From: Rhodophyticola sp. CCM32
GTDB lineage: Bacteria; Pseudomonadota; Alphaproteobacteria; Rhodobacterales; Rhodobacteraceae
Direction of reading: 5' to 3'
NCBI RefSeq assembly: GCF_004751985.1
Contig: NZ_CP038492.1
Location: 558,001 to 622,000, forward strand
Length of the DNA stretch: 64,000 nucleotides
The notes beneath the pieces are model-generated. The model saw only the letters and a program-made list of their open reading frames with translations, did not search any database and had not been told where the DNA came from. The position numbers and the translations under genes are program-made. How positions within the stretch are numbered: the stretch's first letter is position 1; each line of letters begins with the position of its first letter. Below are positions 35,803 through 45,797 of this stretch, one piece after another.

Positions 35803-36145
35803 TATGAACCGTCGCGCAGCTTTGACATGATGTGGCAGACTTCCCGGACCAAATCATATAGGCATGTCAGTTATTTATGGCCCAGAGGTCAGGGGCGGGT
35901 GTACGGAATAAAGTGAGATTTCGCTGCAACTGCTCCGATGACCGCTTTCGGGGATGAATTCAACATTCAACATATAGTCTTTTTCGGTGTGATATTGCCT
36001 GCGCATGAAGGATTACTTTGGGTCTTCAGCCGCAGGATGCCTAAATGATCGATCATGTCGCGGTTATTGAACCGGATTATGTGTTGGCCTACCACAATGC
36101 TGTAAACGCATTGCAACAACCAAACTTCCGGAAAGGACGCGCAGC
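35803..36145. other. Intergenic region with a possible small ORF
   Basis: About 340 bases without a certain gene, with lower GC than the surroundings. A 34-codon frame at 36044-36148 reads VIEPDYVLAYHNAVNALQ, resembling a single tetratricopeptide repeat, and its stop overlaps the ATG of the VOC gene. It may be a remnant of a TPR gene or a chance frame. No RNA gene was seen. Confidence 0.35.
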
Positions 36146-36562
36146 ATGATTGCCTATGTCACGGTCGGTGCCGATGACATCGCTCGCGCGAAGCGGTTTT
36201 ACTCTGCATTCCTGCCAGCGCTTGATTACGACCTGAAGGAAAGTTCTGAGGGCCTGAGCTACGCACTGCCCGCCGGGCCGGGTCAGTCTGCCGTTTTGCC
36301 GGATTTCTACGTTAAACCAACTTTCGATGGACGTCCGGCCTCGGCCGGGAACGGCACTATGATCGCATTCGAGGCGCACAATCAAAAGCAGGTTCGCGAC
36401 CTTCACTCCGCCGCGCTTGCCGCAGGCGGTTCGGATGAGGGCCAGCCGGGTTTCCGTGCCTCCTATGGACCCCATTTCTATGTTGGCTACCTGCGCGACC
36501 CCCAAGGCAACAAGATCGCCCTGTTCTCCAGCGACCCGGACGAACCCGGACGCGACGGATAA
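36146..36562 (+). CDS. VOC (glyoxalase/bleomycin resistance) superfamily protein
   Basis: A 138-residue protein with the paired beta-alpha-beta-beta-beta units of the vicinal oxygen chelate fold. It starts MIAYVTVGADDIARAKRFYSAF and ends with YVGYLRDPQGNKIALFSSDPDEP, the usual edge strand with a metal-facing pattern. The family binds metal and includes glyoxalase I, dioxygenases and antibiotic-binding proteins; the substrate here is unknown. AAAGGA precedes the ATG. The base composition is a little lower in GC than neighbouring genes, and both sides carry repeat-rich intergenic DNA, so it may be a recent arrival. Confidence 0.8.
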   Translation: MIAYVTVGADDIARAKRFYSAFLPALDYDLKESSEGLSYALPAGPGQSAVLPDFYVKPTFDGRPASAGNGTMIAFEAHNQKQVRDLHSAALAAGGSDEGQPGFRASYGPHFYVGYLRDPQGNKIALFSSDPDEPGRDG

Positions 36563-36569
36563 TGCTAGA

Positions 36570-36716
36570 GCAGAAATCGTTTCATCTGAATCAAAATTCT
36601 CTGCCTCCGGGTCAGAAAGCTACTGATCCAATGCGTTTCAACAGTAAGTCGAAACGCTATAGAACGCGAATTTTGATGAGCGGTGGTGCAGAATAAAACG
36701 ATTTCGCTATAGTTTC
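36570..36716. repeat. Cluster of GCGTTTCAAC / GTCGAAACGC hairpins
   Basis: Contains GCGTTTCAACAGTAAGTCGAAACGC near 36630-36656 as two arms (GCGTTTC and GAAACGC), and paired AAATCGTTT and AAACGATTTCGCTATAG sequences at its two ends. Related sequences lie around 45796, 45985 and 47751. No gene is seen in the gap. The last bases run into the palindromic element at 36831 after about 110 further bases. Confidence 0.6.
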
Positions 36717-36830
36717 GCGGGCGATAAAAGCGCTTCGCCGCACTACAGAAAACCGGCAAAGCGGGCTCGTCTGACATTTCCGCTGCAAACCGCCCGATCC
36801 ACAGCGTCTCCAGGTTTCGCATGTTTGGTT

Positions 36831-36935
36831 TAAAGCACCCTGCCTTAAACTTGAATCACAAATACCCTGCCACGCTTCGCGTTCCCGGGACATTTGTGAT
36901 GCGCGATGTCTCAGGTTTAAGGCAGCATGCTGTAA
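36831..36935 (+). repeat. 105-bp nested palindromic element, copy 2
   Basis: The reverse-complement counterpart of the element at 1521-1625, with outer arms CTGCCTTAAAC and GTTTAAGGCAG and inner arms around CACAAATACCCTG. It differs from copy 1 at about three bases (GGGACATTTG where copy 1 reads GGGTATTTG), which slightly damages the inner stem. It lies between the VOC gene and an SDR gene. Confidence 0.8.
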
Positions 36936-37006
36936 TGTCAGGGTGTGACGGTCAAAGCCGTCTGACGGCTGATCCTTTTCAGCATTTGGCCCTTCGCCGA
37001 ACCGGG

Positions 37007-37672
37007 TTACGTGTCGAATACGGCTGGCAGAAGCCGTGCGGCTTCCTCCTTCGGGCTGGCCAGTCTGTCGCGGGGCTCACCGGGGTAGAACCGGGCGCGG
37101 ATGGCGGTGGGCATCGGGGCCGGGCGCAGCAGGTGCACCGCCAGGCTGTCGCGCAGGGTTTCGGCCTGCCAGCTTTCCACCAGCGCCCGCCCGGCGGCTT
37201 TGGACAGTCCATAGGCGCTGGCGAATTTCGCGTCCCAGTCGCTGTCGAAAAACACCGCTTTCGGGGCCGGGCTGGGGGTGATCAGCGGATCGATCAGGGC
37301 GATCAGCCGGGCCAGGGCGCGGATATTGGTGGCGATCACCGTATCGAGATCATGTGCGGTCAGATGCGGGGTGGGGGTCAGGGCGCTGGCATGAAACGCT
37401 GTATGCACCCAGATATCCGCCTTGCCCCACCGGTCATGTATGGACCGGCAGAAATGGGCCATCGCATTCTCATCCGTCACATCCATCGGGGCCAGGGTGG
37501 CGCTGCCGCCTGCGGTCTGAATGCGGTCATCCAGCTCTTCCAGCCCGCCGATTGTGCGCGCCACCGCAACCACATGGGCGCCGCGACCCGCCAGCCATTC
37601 GGCACTGGCCGCGCCGATCCCCCGTGACGCGCCGGTGACCAGCGCGATCTGTCCATCAAGTCGGTTTTCCAT
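37007..37672 (-). CDS. Short-chain dehydrogenase/reductase family protein
   Basis: A 221-residue SDR with the nucleotide motif LVTGASRGIGAASAEWL and the catalytic YGLSK. The usual NNAG motif after the fourth strand is replaced by WVHTAF, which is unusual and may alter the active-site shape. The start at 37672 (MENRLDGQIAL) is at the family start; the open frame runs on far upstream across bioY without support. Substrate unknown. It is divergent from bioY. Confidence 0.85.
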   Translation of the reverse strand: MENRLDGQIALVTGASRGIGAASAEWLAGRGAHVVAVARTIGGLEELDDRIQTAGGSATLAPMDVTDENAMAHFCRSIHDRWGKADIWVHTAFHASALTPTPHLTAHDLDTVIATNIRALARLIALIDPLITPSPAPKAVFFDSDWDAKFASAYGLSKAAGRALVESWQAETLRDSLAVHLLRPAPMPTAIRARFYPGEPRDRLASPKEEAARLLPAVFDT

Positions 37673-37801
37673 GGCTGCCTCATGGCGGTTTCGGGGTGGC
37701 TTGACAAGACCGCCTGCCTGCGGCGGATCGCTTGACTTTGACCGGCCTGCACGGGACAAGGTTTCGCAACAGGATTTTACAGATGAAGTGAGGAGAGGCC
37801 G

Positions 37802-38404
37802 ATGAGCCGCAACATGACCCTGAGCCAGGCCACATTCGGGACCGATGGCTTGCTGCGCAAGACCCTGATGGTGCTGGCTGGTACTTTGCTGATTGCCATG
37901 GCCGCGAAGGTCAGTGTGCCGCTCTGGCCCTCGCCGATGAGCTTGCAGACGCTGGCCATTCTGAGTGTCGGTTTTGCCTTTGGCTCGCGCATGGGCGCGG
38001 TGACATTGCTGGCCTATCTGGCCCAGGGATGGGCGGGCCTGCCGGTGTTCACGCCAACAACCGCGATTGGCCCGGCGGCCTTTGCCGGTCCGACGGCGGG
38101 GTTTCTGATCGGGTTTGTCGGCATGGCCTGGCTGGCGGGTTTCGCGGCTGAGCGTGGCCTGGCGCGGGGTGTGGTGACCACGGGGCTGTCGGCTCTGGTG
38201 ATCTCGGCGCTGCTGTATCTGCCCGGCCTGGCCTGGCCGATGGCTGTGGCCGGCGCCCTTGGGGTTGAGGCCGGCTGGGTCGGCCTGCCCGCCGCGTCGG
38301 TCTGGGCCGGGTTTGTGGCCCCGTTCCTGATTGGCGATGCGATCAAGGCGGTGCTTGCCGCGCTGATCGTCACTGGGGCCTGGAAGGCGCTGGCGCGCCG
38401 TTAA
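37802..38404 (+). CDS. bioY: Biotin transporter BioY (ECF S component)
   Basis: A 200-residue membrane protein with about six hydrophobic helices. The family signature begins MAAKVSVPLWPSPMSLQTLA near residue 35. It then shows GSRMGAVTLLAYLAQGWAGLPVF and GPAAFAGPTAGFLIGF. BioY binds and carries biotin, alone or with an ECF energising module; no bioM or bioN gene is adjacent. GAGGAGA precedes the ATG. A search by eye for a BioR box (TTATCTATAA type) upstream found none. A terminator follows directly. Confidence 0.93.
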   Translation: MSRNMTLSQATFGTDGLLRKTLMVLAGTLLIAMAAKVSVPLWPSPMSLQTLAILSVGFAFGSRMGAVTLLAYLAQGWAGLPVFTPTTAIGPAAFAGPTAGFLIGFVGMAWLAGFAAERGLARGVVTTGLSALVISALLYLPGLAWPMAVAGALGVEAGWVGLPAASVWAGFVAPFLIGDAIKAVLAALIVTGAWKALARR

Positions 38405-38424
38405 CGCCGTTTGCCAAAGATGCG

Positions 38425-38456
38425 AAAAACGCCGTCCGGGTTCGGGCGGCGTTTTT
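38425..38456 (+). terminator. Intrinsic terminator after bioY
   Basis: AACGCCGTCC pairs with GGGCGGCGTT (one G-T pair) across a GGGTTC-type loop, followed by TTTTT. It starts 21 bases after the bioY stop. Confidence 0.85.
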
Positions 38457-38558
38457 GTATGGGTATCTGGATTGGCGCGATGAAAGCCCCCGGTGGCTAT
38501 TGTCTCGGATAAAGCATATGTGTGAATCCGAGGCCGGGAGGTTGAAATTTCCAATGCT

Positions 38559-41162
38559 TCAGGCAAGCATCCGTGCCGTCATCTCGGTCAGATCCGGGCT
38601 CAGCCCCCTGGTCTGCGCGATCCGGTTCAACGCCCCGGTCATCAGGGCCTGCCGGTCCGTATCGTACCGTTTCCATGTCTCGAACGCGGTGGACATGCGG
38701 GCGGCGGTTTGCGGGTTTGTCCGGTCAAGCCTGATCAGCCAGTCAGCCAGAAACCCATAACCCGCCCCGCTCGGGTCGTGGAACCCGGCCGGGTTGCCCG
38801 CGGTCAGCCCGCCGATCACGGCGCGGAACCGGTTGGGGTTTTTCCAGTCGAAGAGCGGATGCCCGGTCAGCGCTTCGGCGGTTGCAACGGCGACATCCGG
38901 CGCCGCATGGCTGACTTGCAGGGTGAACCATTTGTCCATCACCAGCCGGTCGCCCTGCCATTGGTCATGGAACTGCCCGGCGATATCCGGATCGCCCTGA
39001 TCCAGCAGGCAGGCGAACCCGGCCAGCTGGTCGGTCATGTTCCCGGCCCCGTCGTAATGGGTCCGGGCGCGGGCGCCCTGATCCAGATGGGCGGTCAGGC
39101 CAAGGGCGGTGTTGCGCAAGGCGCGTTTGCCCGCCTGGATGGCATCAGGGCTGTAATCCGGGCCCGGGTCCAGGGCGTCATAAAGCCGGTCAAGCACCGG
39201 GCGCAGATGGGTGCCGATGATCTCTTTCAGCGCTTTCCTTGTGGCGTGAATGGCGCTTGGGTCCGGCACCAGCCCATGTTCCAGCGCGCCCTGTGCGATG
39301 TCATCCTCTGACGGCAGCGCCAGGGCCAGGGCCCGGAAATCCGGGTCAAGACTGTCATCATCTGCCAGGTGCATAAGCCCATCAAGGAAAGCCGGGGCGG
39401 GGGCGGTATTGGTGTCGGACAGCATGCCAAGCAGGGTTTCGCGGGCCAGGCTGCGCCCGGCTTCCCACCGGTTGAACGGGTCCGTGTCATGGGCCAGAAG
39501 CAGCGCGCGATCTGTGAAATCGGGTGTGTGGTCAAGGATGACCGGGGCCGAAAACCCGCGCAGAAGCGAGGGTACCGGCTTTTCGGCCAGCCCGCCGACG
39601 ATGACCGTGGTTTCCGCATCCGCCAGTTCAATGACGCGGGTGGGGTGGGTTTCCACCCCCCGGGGGGACAGAAGACCAAAAGCGATGGGGATCAAAGCGG
39701 GCTCTTTCCGCGGCTGATCCGGGGTTGGCGGGATGGTCTGGCGAAGGGTCAGGCTGTAGGTGCCATTCCGGAACTGTTCCTCAAGTGTCACGCGCGGGGT
39801 GCCCGCCTGACTGTACCAGCGTTTGAACTGTGACAGATCGCGGCCGGTCGCATCCTCGAACACGGCCAGCCAATCCTCGATCGTGCAGGCCTGCCCGTCA
39901 TGACGGTCGAAATAGAGCTGAAGCGCCTGGTCATACCCGTCCGGCCCGACAATCAGGCGCAGCATGCGGATCACCTCGGCGCCTTTTTCATAGACCGTGG
40001 CGGTGTAGAAATTGTTGATTTCCACATAATGTTCCGGGCGCACATTATGGGCCAGGGGGCCGGCATCCTCGCGGAACTGACGCGCGCGCAACTGCACCAC
40101 ATCCTCGATACGTTTCACCGGGGCGGATCGCATATCGGCGCTGAACTGCTGGTCCCGAAAGACGGTCAGGCCCTCTTTCAGGCACAGCTGGAACCAGTCG
40201 CGGCAGGTGATGCGGTTGCCGGTCCAGTTATGGAAATATTCATGGGCGATGATCCGTTCGATGAAATCGAAATCGCGGTCGGTGGCGGTTTCGGGGCTGG
40301 CCAGAACGAATTTCGAGTTGAAAACATTCAGGCCCTTGTTCTCCATCGCGCCCATGTTGAAATCATCCACGGCGACGATGTTGAACATCTCCAGATCATA
40401 GGCCCGCCGATAGACCTGTTCATCCCAGGTCATGGAGCGCTTCAGCGCATCCATCGCATAGGCGCATCGGTCCTCATCCCCGAGGCGGACCCAGATGTTG
40501 AGCGCGATATCCTTGGCCTCCATCGTGGTGAACCTGTCGGACACCGCCCTGAGATCACCGGCCACCAGCGCGAACAGATAGGCCGGTTTCGGCCATGGGT
40601 CATGCCAGGTGGTGGCGGAAACCGGCAGATTTCCGTCGGGATTTCTTGCGAAATCCGGGTCCTGCGGGTTGCCGTTGGACAGCATCACCGGAAGGGCGCT
40701 TTCAACCGTGACGGTGAAAGGCGCCATCACATCGGGGCGGTCCGGGTAATAGGTGATCTTGCGAAAGCCCTCGGCCTCGCATTGGGTGCAATACATGCCG
40801 TTCGACATATACAGCCCTTCCAGCGCGGTGTTGTCTTCCGGCGCGATCTCCACCTCGGCCTCCCAGGTGAAACTGTCGCCGGGAAGCCGCGCGGCGGGCA
40901 CGGTCAGCCCGATCTCGGTCAGCAGATATTCATCTGTGTTCAGGGGGCTGTCGTCGATACGGGCCGAAATCAGCTTCAGGTTCTCGCCGTCCAGCACCAG
41001 ATCACCCCGGTCACCACCATCGGGATTGGCGCGAAAGGTGATCCGGCTGCGGACGCGGGTGGCTTTCGGGTCCAGCCGGAAGCTCAGATGGACCGCGTCG
41101 ATCAGATAGGCGGGGGGCTGGTAATCGGCCAGGTTTATGGTCTGCGGGGCGGCGTCTTTCAC
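38559..41162 (-). CDS. pepN: Aminopeptidase N
   Basis: An 867-residue M1 zinc metallopeptidase that removes N-terminal residues from peptides in the cytoplasm. The substrate-recognition motif [12 protein letters not shown] and the zinc site [11 protein letters not shown], with the downstream glutamate in [10 protein letters not shown], are intact. The length suits the proteobacterial PepN type. The GTG at 41162 (then [16 protein letters not shown]) is chosen because the family starts there; the open frame extends to a TTG at 41231 without support. It is divergent from malate synthase. Confidence 0.93.
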   Translation of the reverse strand: MKDAAPQTINLADYQPPAYLIDAVHLSFRLDPKATRVRSRITFRANPDGGDRGDLVLDGENLKLISARIDDSPLNTDEYLLTEIGLTVPAARLPGDSFTWEAEVEIAPEDNTALEGLYMSNGMYCTQCEAEGFRKITYYPDRPDVMAPFTVTVESALPVMLSNGNPQDPDFARNPDGNLPVSATTWHDPWPKPAYLFALVAGDLRAVSDRFTTMEAKDIALNIWVRLGDEDRCAYAMDALKRSMTWDEQVYRRAYDLEMFNIVAVDDFNMGAMENKGLNVFNSKFVLASPETATDRDFDFIERIIAHEYFHNWTGNRITCRDWFQLCLKEGLTVFRDQQFSADMRSAPVKRIEDVVQLRARQFREDAGPLAHNVRPEHYVEINNFYTATVYEKGAEVIRMLRLIVGPDGYDQALQLYFDRHDGQACTIEDWLAVFEDATGRDLSQFKRWYSQAGTPRVTLEEQFRNGTYSLTLRQTIPPTPDQPRKEPALIPIAFGLLSPRGVETHPTRVIELADAETTVIVGGLAEKPVPSLLRGFSAPVILDHTPDFTDRALLLAHDTDPFNRWEAGRSLARETLLGMLSDTNTAPAPAFLDGLMHLADDDSLDPDFRALALALPSEDDIAQGALEHGLVPDPSAIHATRKALKEIIGTHLRPVLDRLYDALDPGPDYSPDAIQAGKRALRNTALGLTAHLDQGARARTHYDGAGNMTDQLAGFACLLDQGDPDIAGQFHDQWQGDRLVMDKWFTLQVSHAAPDVAVATAEALTGHPLFDWKNPNRFRAVIGGLTAGNPAGFHDPSGAGYGFLADWLIRLDRTNPQTAARMSTAFETWKRYDTDRQALMTGALNRIAQTRGLSPDLTEMTARMLA

Positions 41163-41322
41163 GGCGGGAAGCTCCGGCGAGGGCAATATGCAATCTGCGG
41201 GGACGGTAGGCCAGCCTGTCGCAGGGGGCAAGACGTCCGGCTTTCTTGCGTCCGGGACGGTTTGTTTCTACTGGAGAACGGGGCCGGATAAAGGCCGTCA
41301 TGGAACAGGGCGAGGTGTCGAG

Positions 41323-43470
41323 ATGACAGGACGGGTCGAGCGGGACGGGTTGCAGGTGGCCCCTGAACTTGCGGAGTTTCTGGAACAGCGGGCCCTGCCC
41401 GGAACCGGGGTGGACAAGGCCAGGTTCTGGGCCGGGTTTTCGGCCTTGCTGCACGAGGCGGCTCCGGAAAACCGGGCGCTTCTGGACCGGCGCGAAGAGA
41501 TACAGGGCCGGATTGATGCCTGGCATATTGCCCGGCGCGGTCAGCCCCATGACCCGGATGCCTATCAGGCGTTTCTGGAAGAGATCGGTTATATCGTGCC
41601 GGACGGCGGCAATGTCGCGGTTGAAACCTCGTATATCGACCGCGAGATTGCCGAGGTGGCGGGCCCGCAACTGGTGGTGCCGGTGACCAATGCACGCTTT
41701 GCGCTGAACGCGGCGAATGCCCGCTGGGGCAGCCTGTATGATGCCTTTTACGGCACCGATGCGATCGGGTCTTTGCCGCCGGACGGGGGGTTTGACCAGG
41801 GGCGGGGCGCGCGGGTGGTGGCACGCGCAAGGGTGTTTCTGGATCAGGCCTTTCCGATTGCGGGGGCAAGCCATGCGGAGGCCGGGCGCTACCATGTGGA
41901 AAAGGGCGCGCTGCGGATCGACGGGGCGCCTTTGGTCAGCCCGGGGAAATTCGCCGGATATATGGGCGACCCAGAGGCGCCGGAGCGGGTGCTTCTGGTC
42001 AATCACGGGCTGCATGTGGAGCTGGTCTTTGACAGCGCCCATCCGATCGGCAGCCGGGACCGGGCCGGGCTGGCGGATATTCGGATGGAGGCGGCGGTTT
42101 CCGCGATCATGGATTGCGAGGATTCCGTGGCCTGCGTCGATGCGGCGGACAAGGTGCAGGCCTATGGCAACTGGCTGGGCCTGATGAAAGGCGATCTGGA
42201 GGAACGCTTCGAGAAAGGCGGCCGGATGATGACCCGGCGGCTGGCGGGCGATCTTGAATACACTGCCCCCGATGGCCGCCCGATGCAGGTGAACGCCCGG
42301 GCCCTGATGCTGGTCAGGAATGTGGGGCATCTGATGACCAACAAGGCGATCCTGCTGCGCGATGGGTCAGAGGCGTTTGAAGGGCTGATGGACGGGATGA
42401 TCACCACGCTGATCGCCTGCCATGATCTGCGGAAAACCGGTGACGAGGCGCGTAACTCGGCCGCCGGATCGGTCTATGTGGTCAAGCCGAAGATGCACGG
42501 GCCTGACGAGGTGGGTTTTGCCGATGCCTGTTTCAGCCGGGTTGAGGCGGTGCTGGGGCTTGAGCGCTACACCGTGAAGCTGGGGATCATGGATGAGGAG
42601 CGCCGCACCTCGGTCAATCTCAAGGAATGCATCCGCGCCGCCAAACACCGCGTCGCCTTCATCAATACCGGGTTTCTGGACCGGACCGGGGATGAGATTC
42701 ATACCTCGATGGAGGCGGGGCCGTTCAGCCGCAAGGATTTCATAAAGCAGAAACCCTGGATCGAGGCCTATGAAAGCCGGAATGTGGATATCGGGCTGGA
42801 ATGCGGGCTGCGCGGGCGGGCGCAGATCGGCAAGGGCATGTGGGCGATGCCCGACAAGATGGCCGCGATGCTGGAGGCGAAGATCGGTCATCCGCGCGCG
42901 GGGGCAAATTGCGCCTGGGTGCCATCGCCCACAGCGGCGGTGCTGCACAGCCTGCATTATCATCAGGTGGATGTGGCGGACGTGCAGGCACGGCTGGCGA
43001 AAGGCGGGTTGCGGGCCCCGGTCTCGGCCTTGCTGGATATCCCGCTGGCGGCCCGCCGACGCTGGAGCGAGGCGCAGATTTTGCGCGAGCTGGAGAACAA
43101 TGCCCAGGGTATTCTGGGCTATGTGGTGCGCTGGATTGATCAGGGTGTGGGGTGTTCCAAAGTGCCGGATATCCATGATGTGGGGCTGATGGAGGATCGG
43201 GCGACCTGCCGGATCTCGGCCCAGCATATGGCAAACTGGCTGCATCACGGGGTGGCGGATGAGGCACAGGTGATGGAGGTGATGCGCCGCATGGCCGAAG
43301 TGGTGGACGGCCAGAATGCGGGCGATCCCGCCTATACGCCGATGGCGCCGGGTTTCAACGGCCTCGCTTTCGCTGCGGCCTGCGATCTGGTGTTCAAGGG
43401 GCGGGATCAGCCCTCGGGCTATACCGAGCCGGTGCTCCATGCGCGGCGTCTGGAGTGGAAGGCGGAGTGA
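41323..43470 (+). CDS. glcB: Malate synthase G
   Basis: A 715-residue monomeric malate synthase that condenses glyoxylate with acetyl-CoA. Typical pieces are [36 protein letters not shown], and [20 protein letters not shown], with the C-terminal [21 protein letters not shown]. The ATG at 41323 starts at the family start; the frame is open for 62 codons upstream with no support. Isocitrate lyase is not in the window. The GlcG-like gene follows after 156 bases, which echoes glycolate-utilisation clusters. It may serve glyoxylate arising from glycolate, purines or the ethylmalonyl-CoA route. Confidence 0.95.
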   Translation: MTGRVERDGLQVAPELAEFLEQRALPGTGVDKARFWAGFSALLHEAAPENRALLDRREEIQGRIDAWHIARRGQPHDPDAYQAFLEEIGYIVPDGGNVAVETSYIDREIAEVAGPQLVVPVTNARFALNAANARWGSLYDAFYGTDAIGSLPPDGGFDQGRGARVVARARVFLDQAFPIAGASHAEAGRYHVEKGALRIDGAPLVSPGKFAGYMGDPEAPERVLLVNHGLHVELVFDSAHPIGSRDRAGLADIRMEAAVSAIMDCEDSVACVDAADKVQAYGNWLGLMKGDLEERFEKGGRMMTRRLAGDLEYTAPDGRPMQVNARALMLVRNVGHLMTNKAILLRDGSEAFEGLMDGMITTLIACHDLRKTGDEARNSAAGSVYVVKPKMHGPDEVGFADACFSRVEAVLGLERYTVKLGIMDEERRTSVNLKECIRAAKHRVAFINTGFLDRTGDEIHTSMEAGPFSRKDFIKQKPWIEAYESRNVDIGLECGLRGRAQIGKGMWAMPDKMAAMLEAKIGHPRAGANCAWVPSPTAAVLHSLHYHQVDVADVQARLAKGGLRAPVSALLDIPLAARRRWSEAQILRELENNAQGILGYVVRWIDQGVGCSKVPDIHDVGLMEDRATCRISAQHMANWLHHGVADEAQVMEVMRRMAEVVDGQNAGDPAYTPMAPGFNGLAFAAACDLVFKGRDQPSGYTEPVLHARRLEWKAE

Positions 43471-43515
43471 AGCCGGGGTTTTATCTGTGAGCATCGGGAT
43501 GTTGGCGGGGGCAGA

Positions 43516-43552
43516 TGCCTCCGGCGGCCATATTTGGGAAACAAAGAAGGGG
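43516..43552. repeat. CTCCGGCGG-TATTT intergenic motif
   Basis: TGCCTCCGGCGGCCATATTT and an AACAAAGAAGG tail between glcB and the GlcG-like gene; similar to motifs at 32162 and 58731. Confidence 0.5.
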
Positions 43553-43626
43553 CTGATGCGGGCCTGCCCGGGATCGGAGTATCCGGCAGCGGGGCGGTGT
43601 TTTGCCTGTATGGGGAGAGGTGAAGA

Positions 43627-44052
43627 ATGGCGATTTCATTGGAACAGGCGCGGGTGATCGTGGCGGAGGCCCGCGCCAAAGGCCGGGAGTTGGGTCTGAA
43701 ACCGCTTTCGGTGGTGGTGCTGGATGCGGGCGGTCATGTGCTGGCCTTCGAGCGGGAAGACGGCGCAGCCCCGGGCCGGTTCGAGATCGCGCAGGGCAAG
43801 GCCTATGGCGCGGTGATGCTGGGCATGCCCGGATCGGCGCAGATGGCGCGCGCGGAAAGCCAGGCCTATTTCATGGCCGCCGTGAATGGCGCCTATGGTG
43901 GCAAGGTGATCCCGGTGCCGGGTGGGGTTCTTGTAAAAGGTTCTGCGGGCGCGGTGATCGGCGCCGTGGGCGTAACCGGCGACACCTCGGAAAATGACGC
44001 AGAGGCCGCGCTGGCCGGGATCGCGGCGGCGGGGCTGGAGGGGGTGGCGTGA
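43627..44052 (+). CDS. GlcG/HbpS family heme-binding-like protein
   Basis: A 141-residue protein of the DUF336 (GlcG/HbpS) family. The segments RELGLKPLSVVVLDAGGHVLAFERE and MLGMPGSAQMARAESQ, then GGVLVKGSAGAVIGAVGVTGDT, are diagnostic. Members bind heme, corrinoids or small diols; GlcG is found in glycolate operons without a firm role. A GGGGAGAGG ribosome site precedes the ATG. It follows malate synthase G and overlaps the RidA gene by four bases, so these three likely work in one pathway handling glycolate or reactive imines. Confidence 0.88.
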   Translation: MAISLEQARVIVAEARAKGRELGLKPLSVVVLDAGGHVLAFEREDGAAPGRFEIAQGKAYGAVMLGMPGSAQMARAESQAYFMAAVNGAYGGKVIPVPGGVLVKGSAGAVIGAVGVTGDTSENDAEAALAGIAAAGLEGVA

Positions 44053-44429
44053 CACGGCGGCTGATCAGTTCCGGCTCGGAGTTTGAGGCGCAGATTGGCT
44101 ATGCGCGGGCGGTGGTCTGCGATGGCTGGGTCTTTGTCGCCGGGACCACCGGGTTTGAGTATGCCAGTATGGAGATCAGCGCGGATGTTGCGGTGCAGGC
44201 CGAACAGGCCTTTCGCAATATCGACGCGGCGCTGACAGAGGCAGGCGCGTCGATGGGCGATGTGGTCCGCGTGCGTTACATCCTGCCCGATGGTGCGGAT
44301 TGGGAACCCTGCTGGCCGGTGACCCGCGCCTGGCTGGGCACGGCGCGCCCGGCGGCGACGATGATCATCGCCGCCCTGCAGGACCCGCGCATGAAGATCG
44401 AGATTGAAGTGACCGCGCATCTGCCGTGA
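44049..44429 (+). CDS. RidA family (YjgF/YER057c) protein
   Basis: A 126-residue small protein of the RidA fold, starting with GTG in a GTGA overlap with the preceding stop. RAVVCDGWVFVAGTTGFEYA and the later VRYILPDGADWEPCW are family segments. RidA proteins hydrolyse reactive imine or enamine intermediates. The conserved C-terminal arginine/glutamate motif appears altered (LQDPRMKIEIEVTAHLP), so it belongs with one of the Rid subgroups other than canonical RidA. Function not certain. Confidence 0.87.
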   Translation: MTRRLISSGSEFEAQIGYARAVVCDGWVFVAGTTGFEYASMEISADVAVQAEQAFRNIDAALTEAGASMGDVVRVRYILPDGADWEPCWPVTRAWLGTARPAATMIIAALQDPRMKIEIEVTAHLP

Positions 44430-44541
44430 CTGCCCAAAATCCGGGCAGGTGCGCTGATGCACAGAGGGTTTCGCTTGGGCGCGGGTTTGCAGGGTTTCCA
44501 CAGGCGCGTATAGAAAGACCATCTTGCATGACGGAGGGATC

Positions 44542-45321
44542 ATGGGGCGACCTGTCATTGGTATCATCGGCAATCATCATCTGATCAATGATGAATATGC
44601 CACCCATGCGGGGGGCACGATGAATTCCGAGGCTGTGGCGGAGGTCTCGGAAGGGATGCCTCTGCTGATCCCGGCGGACCCGCGTTTTGTCTCGACCGAG
44701 GAACTGATGGAGACCTGTGCCGGGTTTCTGTTCACCGGCGGGCGCCCGAATGTCCACCCGGAGGAATATGGCGAGGCCGAAACCGAGGCCCATGGCGCCT
44801 TTGACCGCGCCCGCGATGCGGTTGCGCTGCCATTGATCCGCGCCTGTGTCGACCGGGGGCAGCCGTTTCTGGGGGTGTGCCGCGGCTTTCAGGAGGTGAA
44901 TGTGGCCATGGGCGGCACGCTTTACCCGGAAATCCGCGATCTGCCCGGGCGCATGAACCATAGGATGCCGCCTGATGGCTCCCTTGATGAGAAATTCGCC
45001 CTGCGCCACAAGGTGAGCTTTTCCGAAAACGGGCCGTTTCACCGGTTGATGGGGGCCCGCCAGGTGATGACGAACACATTGCACGGGCAGGGGATCAAAC
45101 GGGCCGGATCCCGCGTGGTGATTGATGGCCATGCAGAGGATGGCACGCCCGAGGCCATCTATATCGCCGATGCCCCGGGCCTTACCCTGTCGGTGCAGTG
45201 GCACCCGGAATACCGGGCCGCCGAAGACCCGGTATCGCGCCCGCTTTTCGCGGCCTTCGGGGTGGCGGCACGGGAATGGGCGGCGGGGCAGCGCCCGGTC
45301 TCGGTTGCGGATGTGGCCTGA
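44542..45321 (+). CDS. Class I glutamine amidotransferase, gamma-glutamyl-GABA hydrolase (PuuD)-like
   Basis: A 259-residue hydrolase of the peptidase C26 type. The nucleophile is in LGVCRGFQEVNVAMG and the catalytic histidine in VQWHPEY near the C-terminus; GFLFTGGRPNVHPEEYG marks the oxyanion region. Such enzymes release glutamate from gamma-glutamyl compounds in putrescine catabolism. GGAGG precedes the ATG at 44542. No other puu gene is nearby, so its real substrate is uncertain. Confidence 0.87.
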   Translation: MGRPVIGIIGNHHLINDEYATHAGGTMNSEAVAEVSEGMPLLIPADPRFVSTEELMETCAGFLFTGGRPNVHPEEYGEAETEAHGAFDRARDAVALPLIRACVDRGQPFLGVCRGFQEVNVAMGGTLYPEIRDLPGRMNHRMPPDGSLDEKFALRHKVSFSENGPFHRLMGARQVMTNTLHGQGIKRAGSRVVIDGHAEDGTPEAIYIADAPGLTLSVQWHPEYRAAEDPVSRPLFAAFGVAAREWAAGQRPVSVADVA

Positions 45322-45362
45322 GACGGGTTTCAGCGCTATATCCTGACCGGACAGCAAGAAGG

Positions 45363-45797
45363 ATGGTGGCGCCTGTGACCAGATATGACCCTGAGAATAT
45401 TTTTGCGAAAATCCTGCGTGGCGATCTTCCGGCCGAGCGGGTCTATGAGGATGACGAGACGGTTGCGATCATGGATATCATGCCGCGCGCCGATGGCCAT
45501 TGCCTGGTGATCCCGCGCAGCGGCGCGCGCAATCTGCTGGATGCCACACCGGCGCAACTGACTGCCTGTATCCAGACGGTGCAGACACTGGGCCATGCGG
45601 TGATGACCGCGTTTGAGGCCGATGGCGTGACCCTTCAGCAATTCAACGAGGCGGCAGGCGGGCAGGAGGTGTTCCACCTGCATTTCCATGTCCTGCCGCG
45701 CCATGAGGGCCAGCCGATACGCCCCCCGGGCATAATGGCCGATCCCGAGGCTCTGGCAGCCCATGCCGCGAAGATCAGGGCTGTGTTGGCGGGGTAG
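45363..45797 (+). CDS. HIT family nucleotide-binding protein
   Basis: A 144-residue histidine triad protein. The triad is HLHFHVLPRH, and the N-terminal half has IFAKILRGDLPAERVYEDDETVAIMDI typical of the HinT branch. These proteins hydrolyse nucleoside phosphoramidates and acyl-adenylates. The start is uncertain: the ATG at 45363 abuts its ribosome site, and GTGs at 45366 and 45375 are possible; the family begins near 45375. Confidence 0.88.
   Translation: MVAPVTRYDPENIFAKILRGDLPAERVYEDDETVAIMDIMPRADGHCLVIPRSGARNLLDATPAQLTACIQTVQTLGHAVMTAFEADGVTLQQFNEAAGGQEVFHLHFHVLPRHEGQPIRPPGIMADPEALAAHAAKIRAVLAG

Noticed and set aside
37673..38566. Extension of the SDR frame across the bioY gene
   Set aside because: bioY on the plus strand is well supported, and the SDR family starts at 37672.
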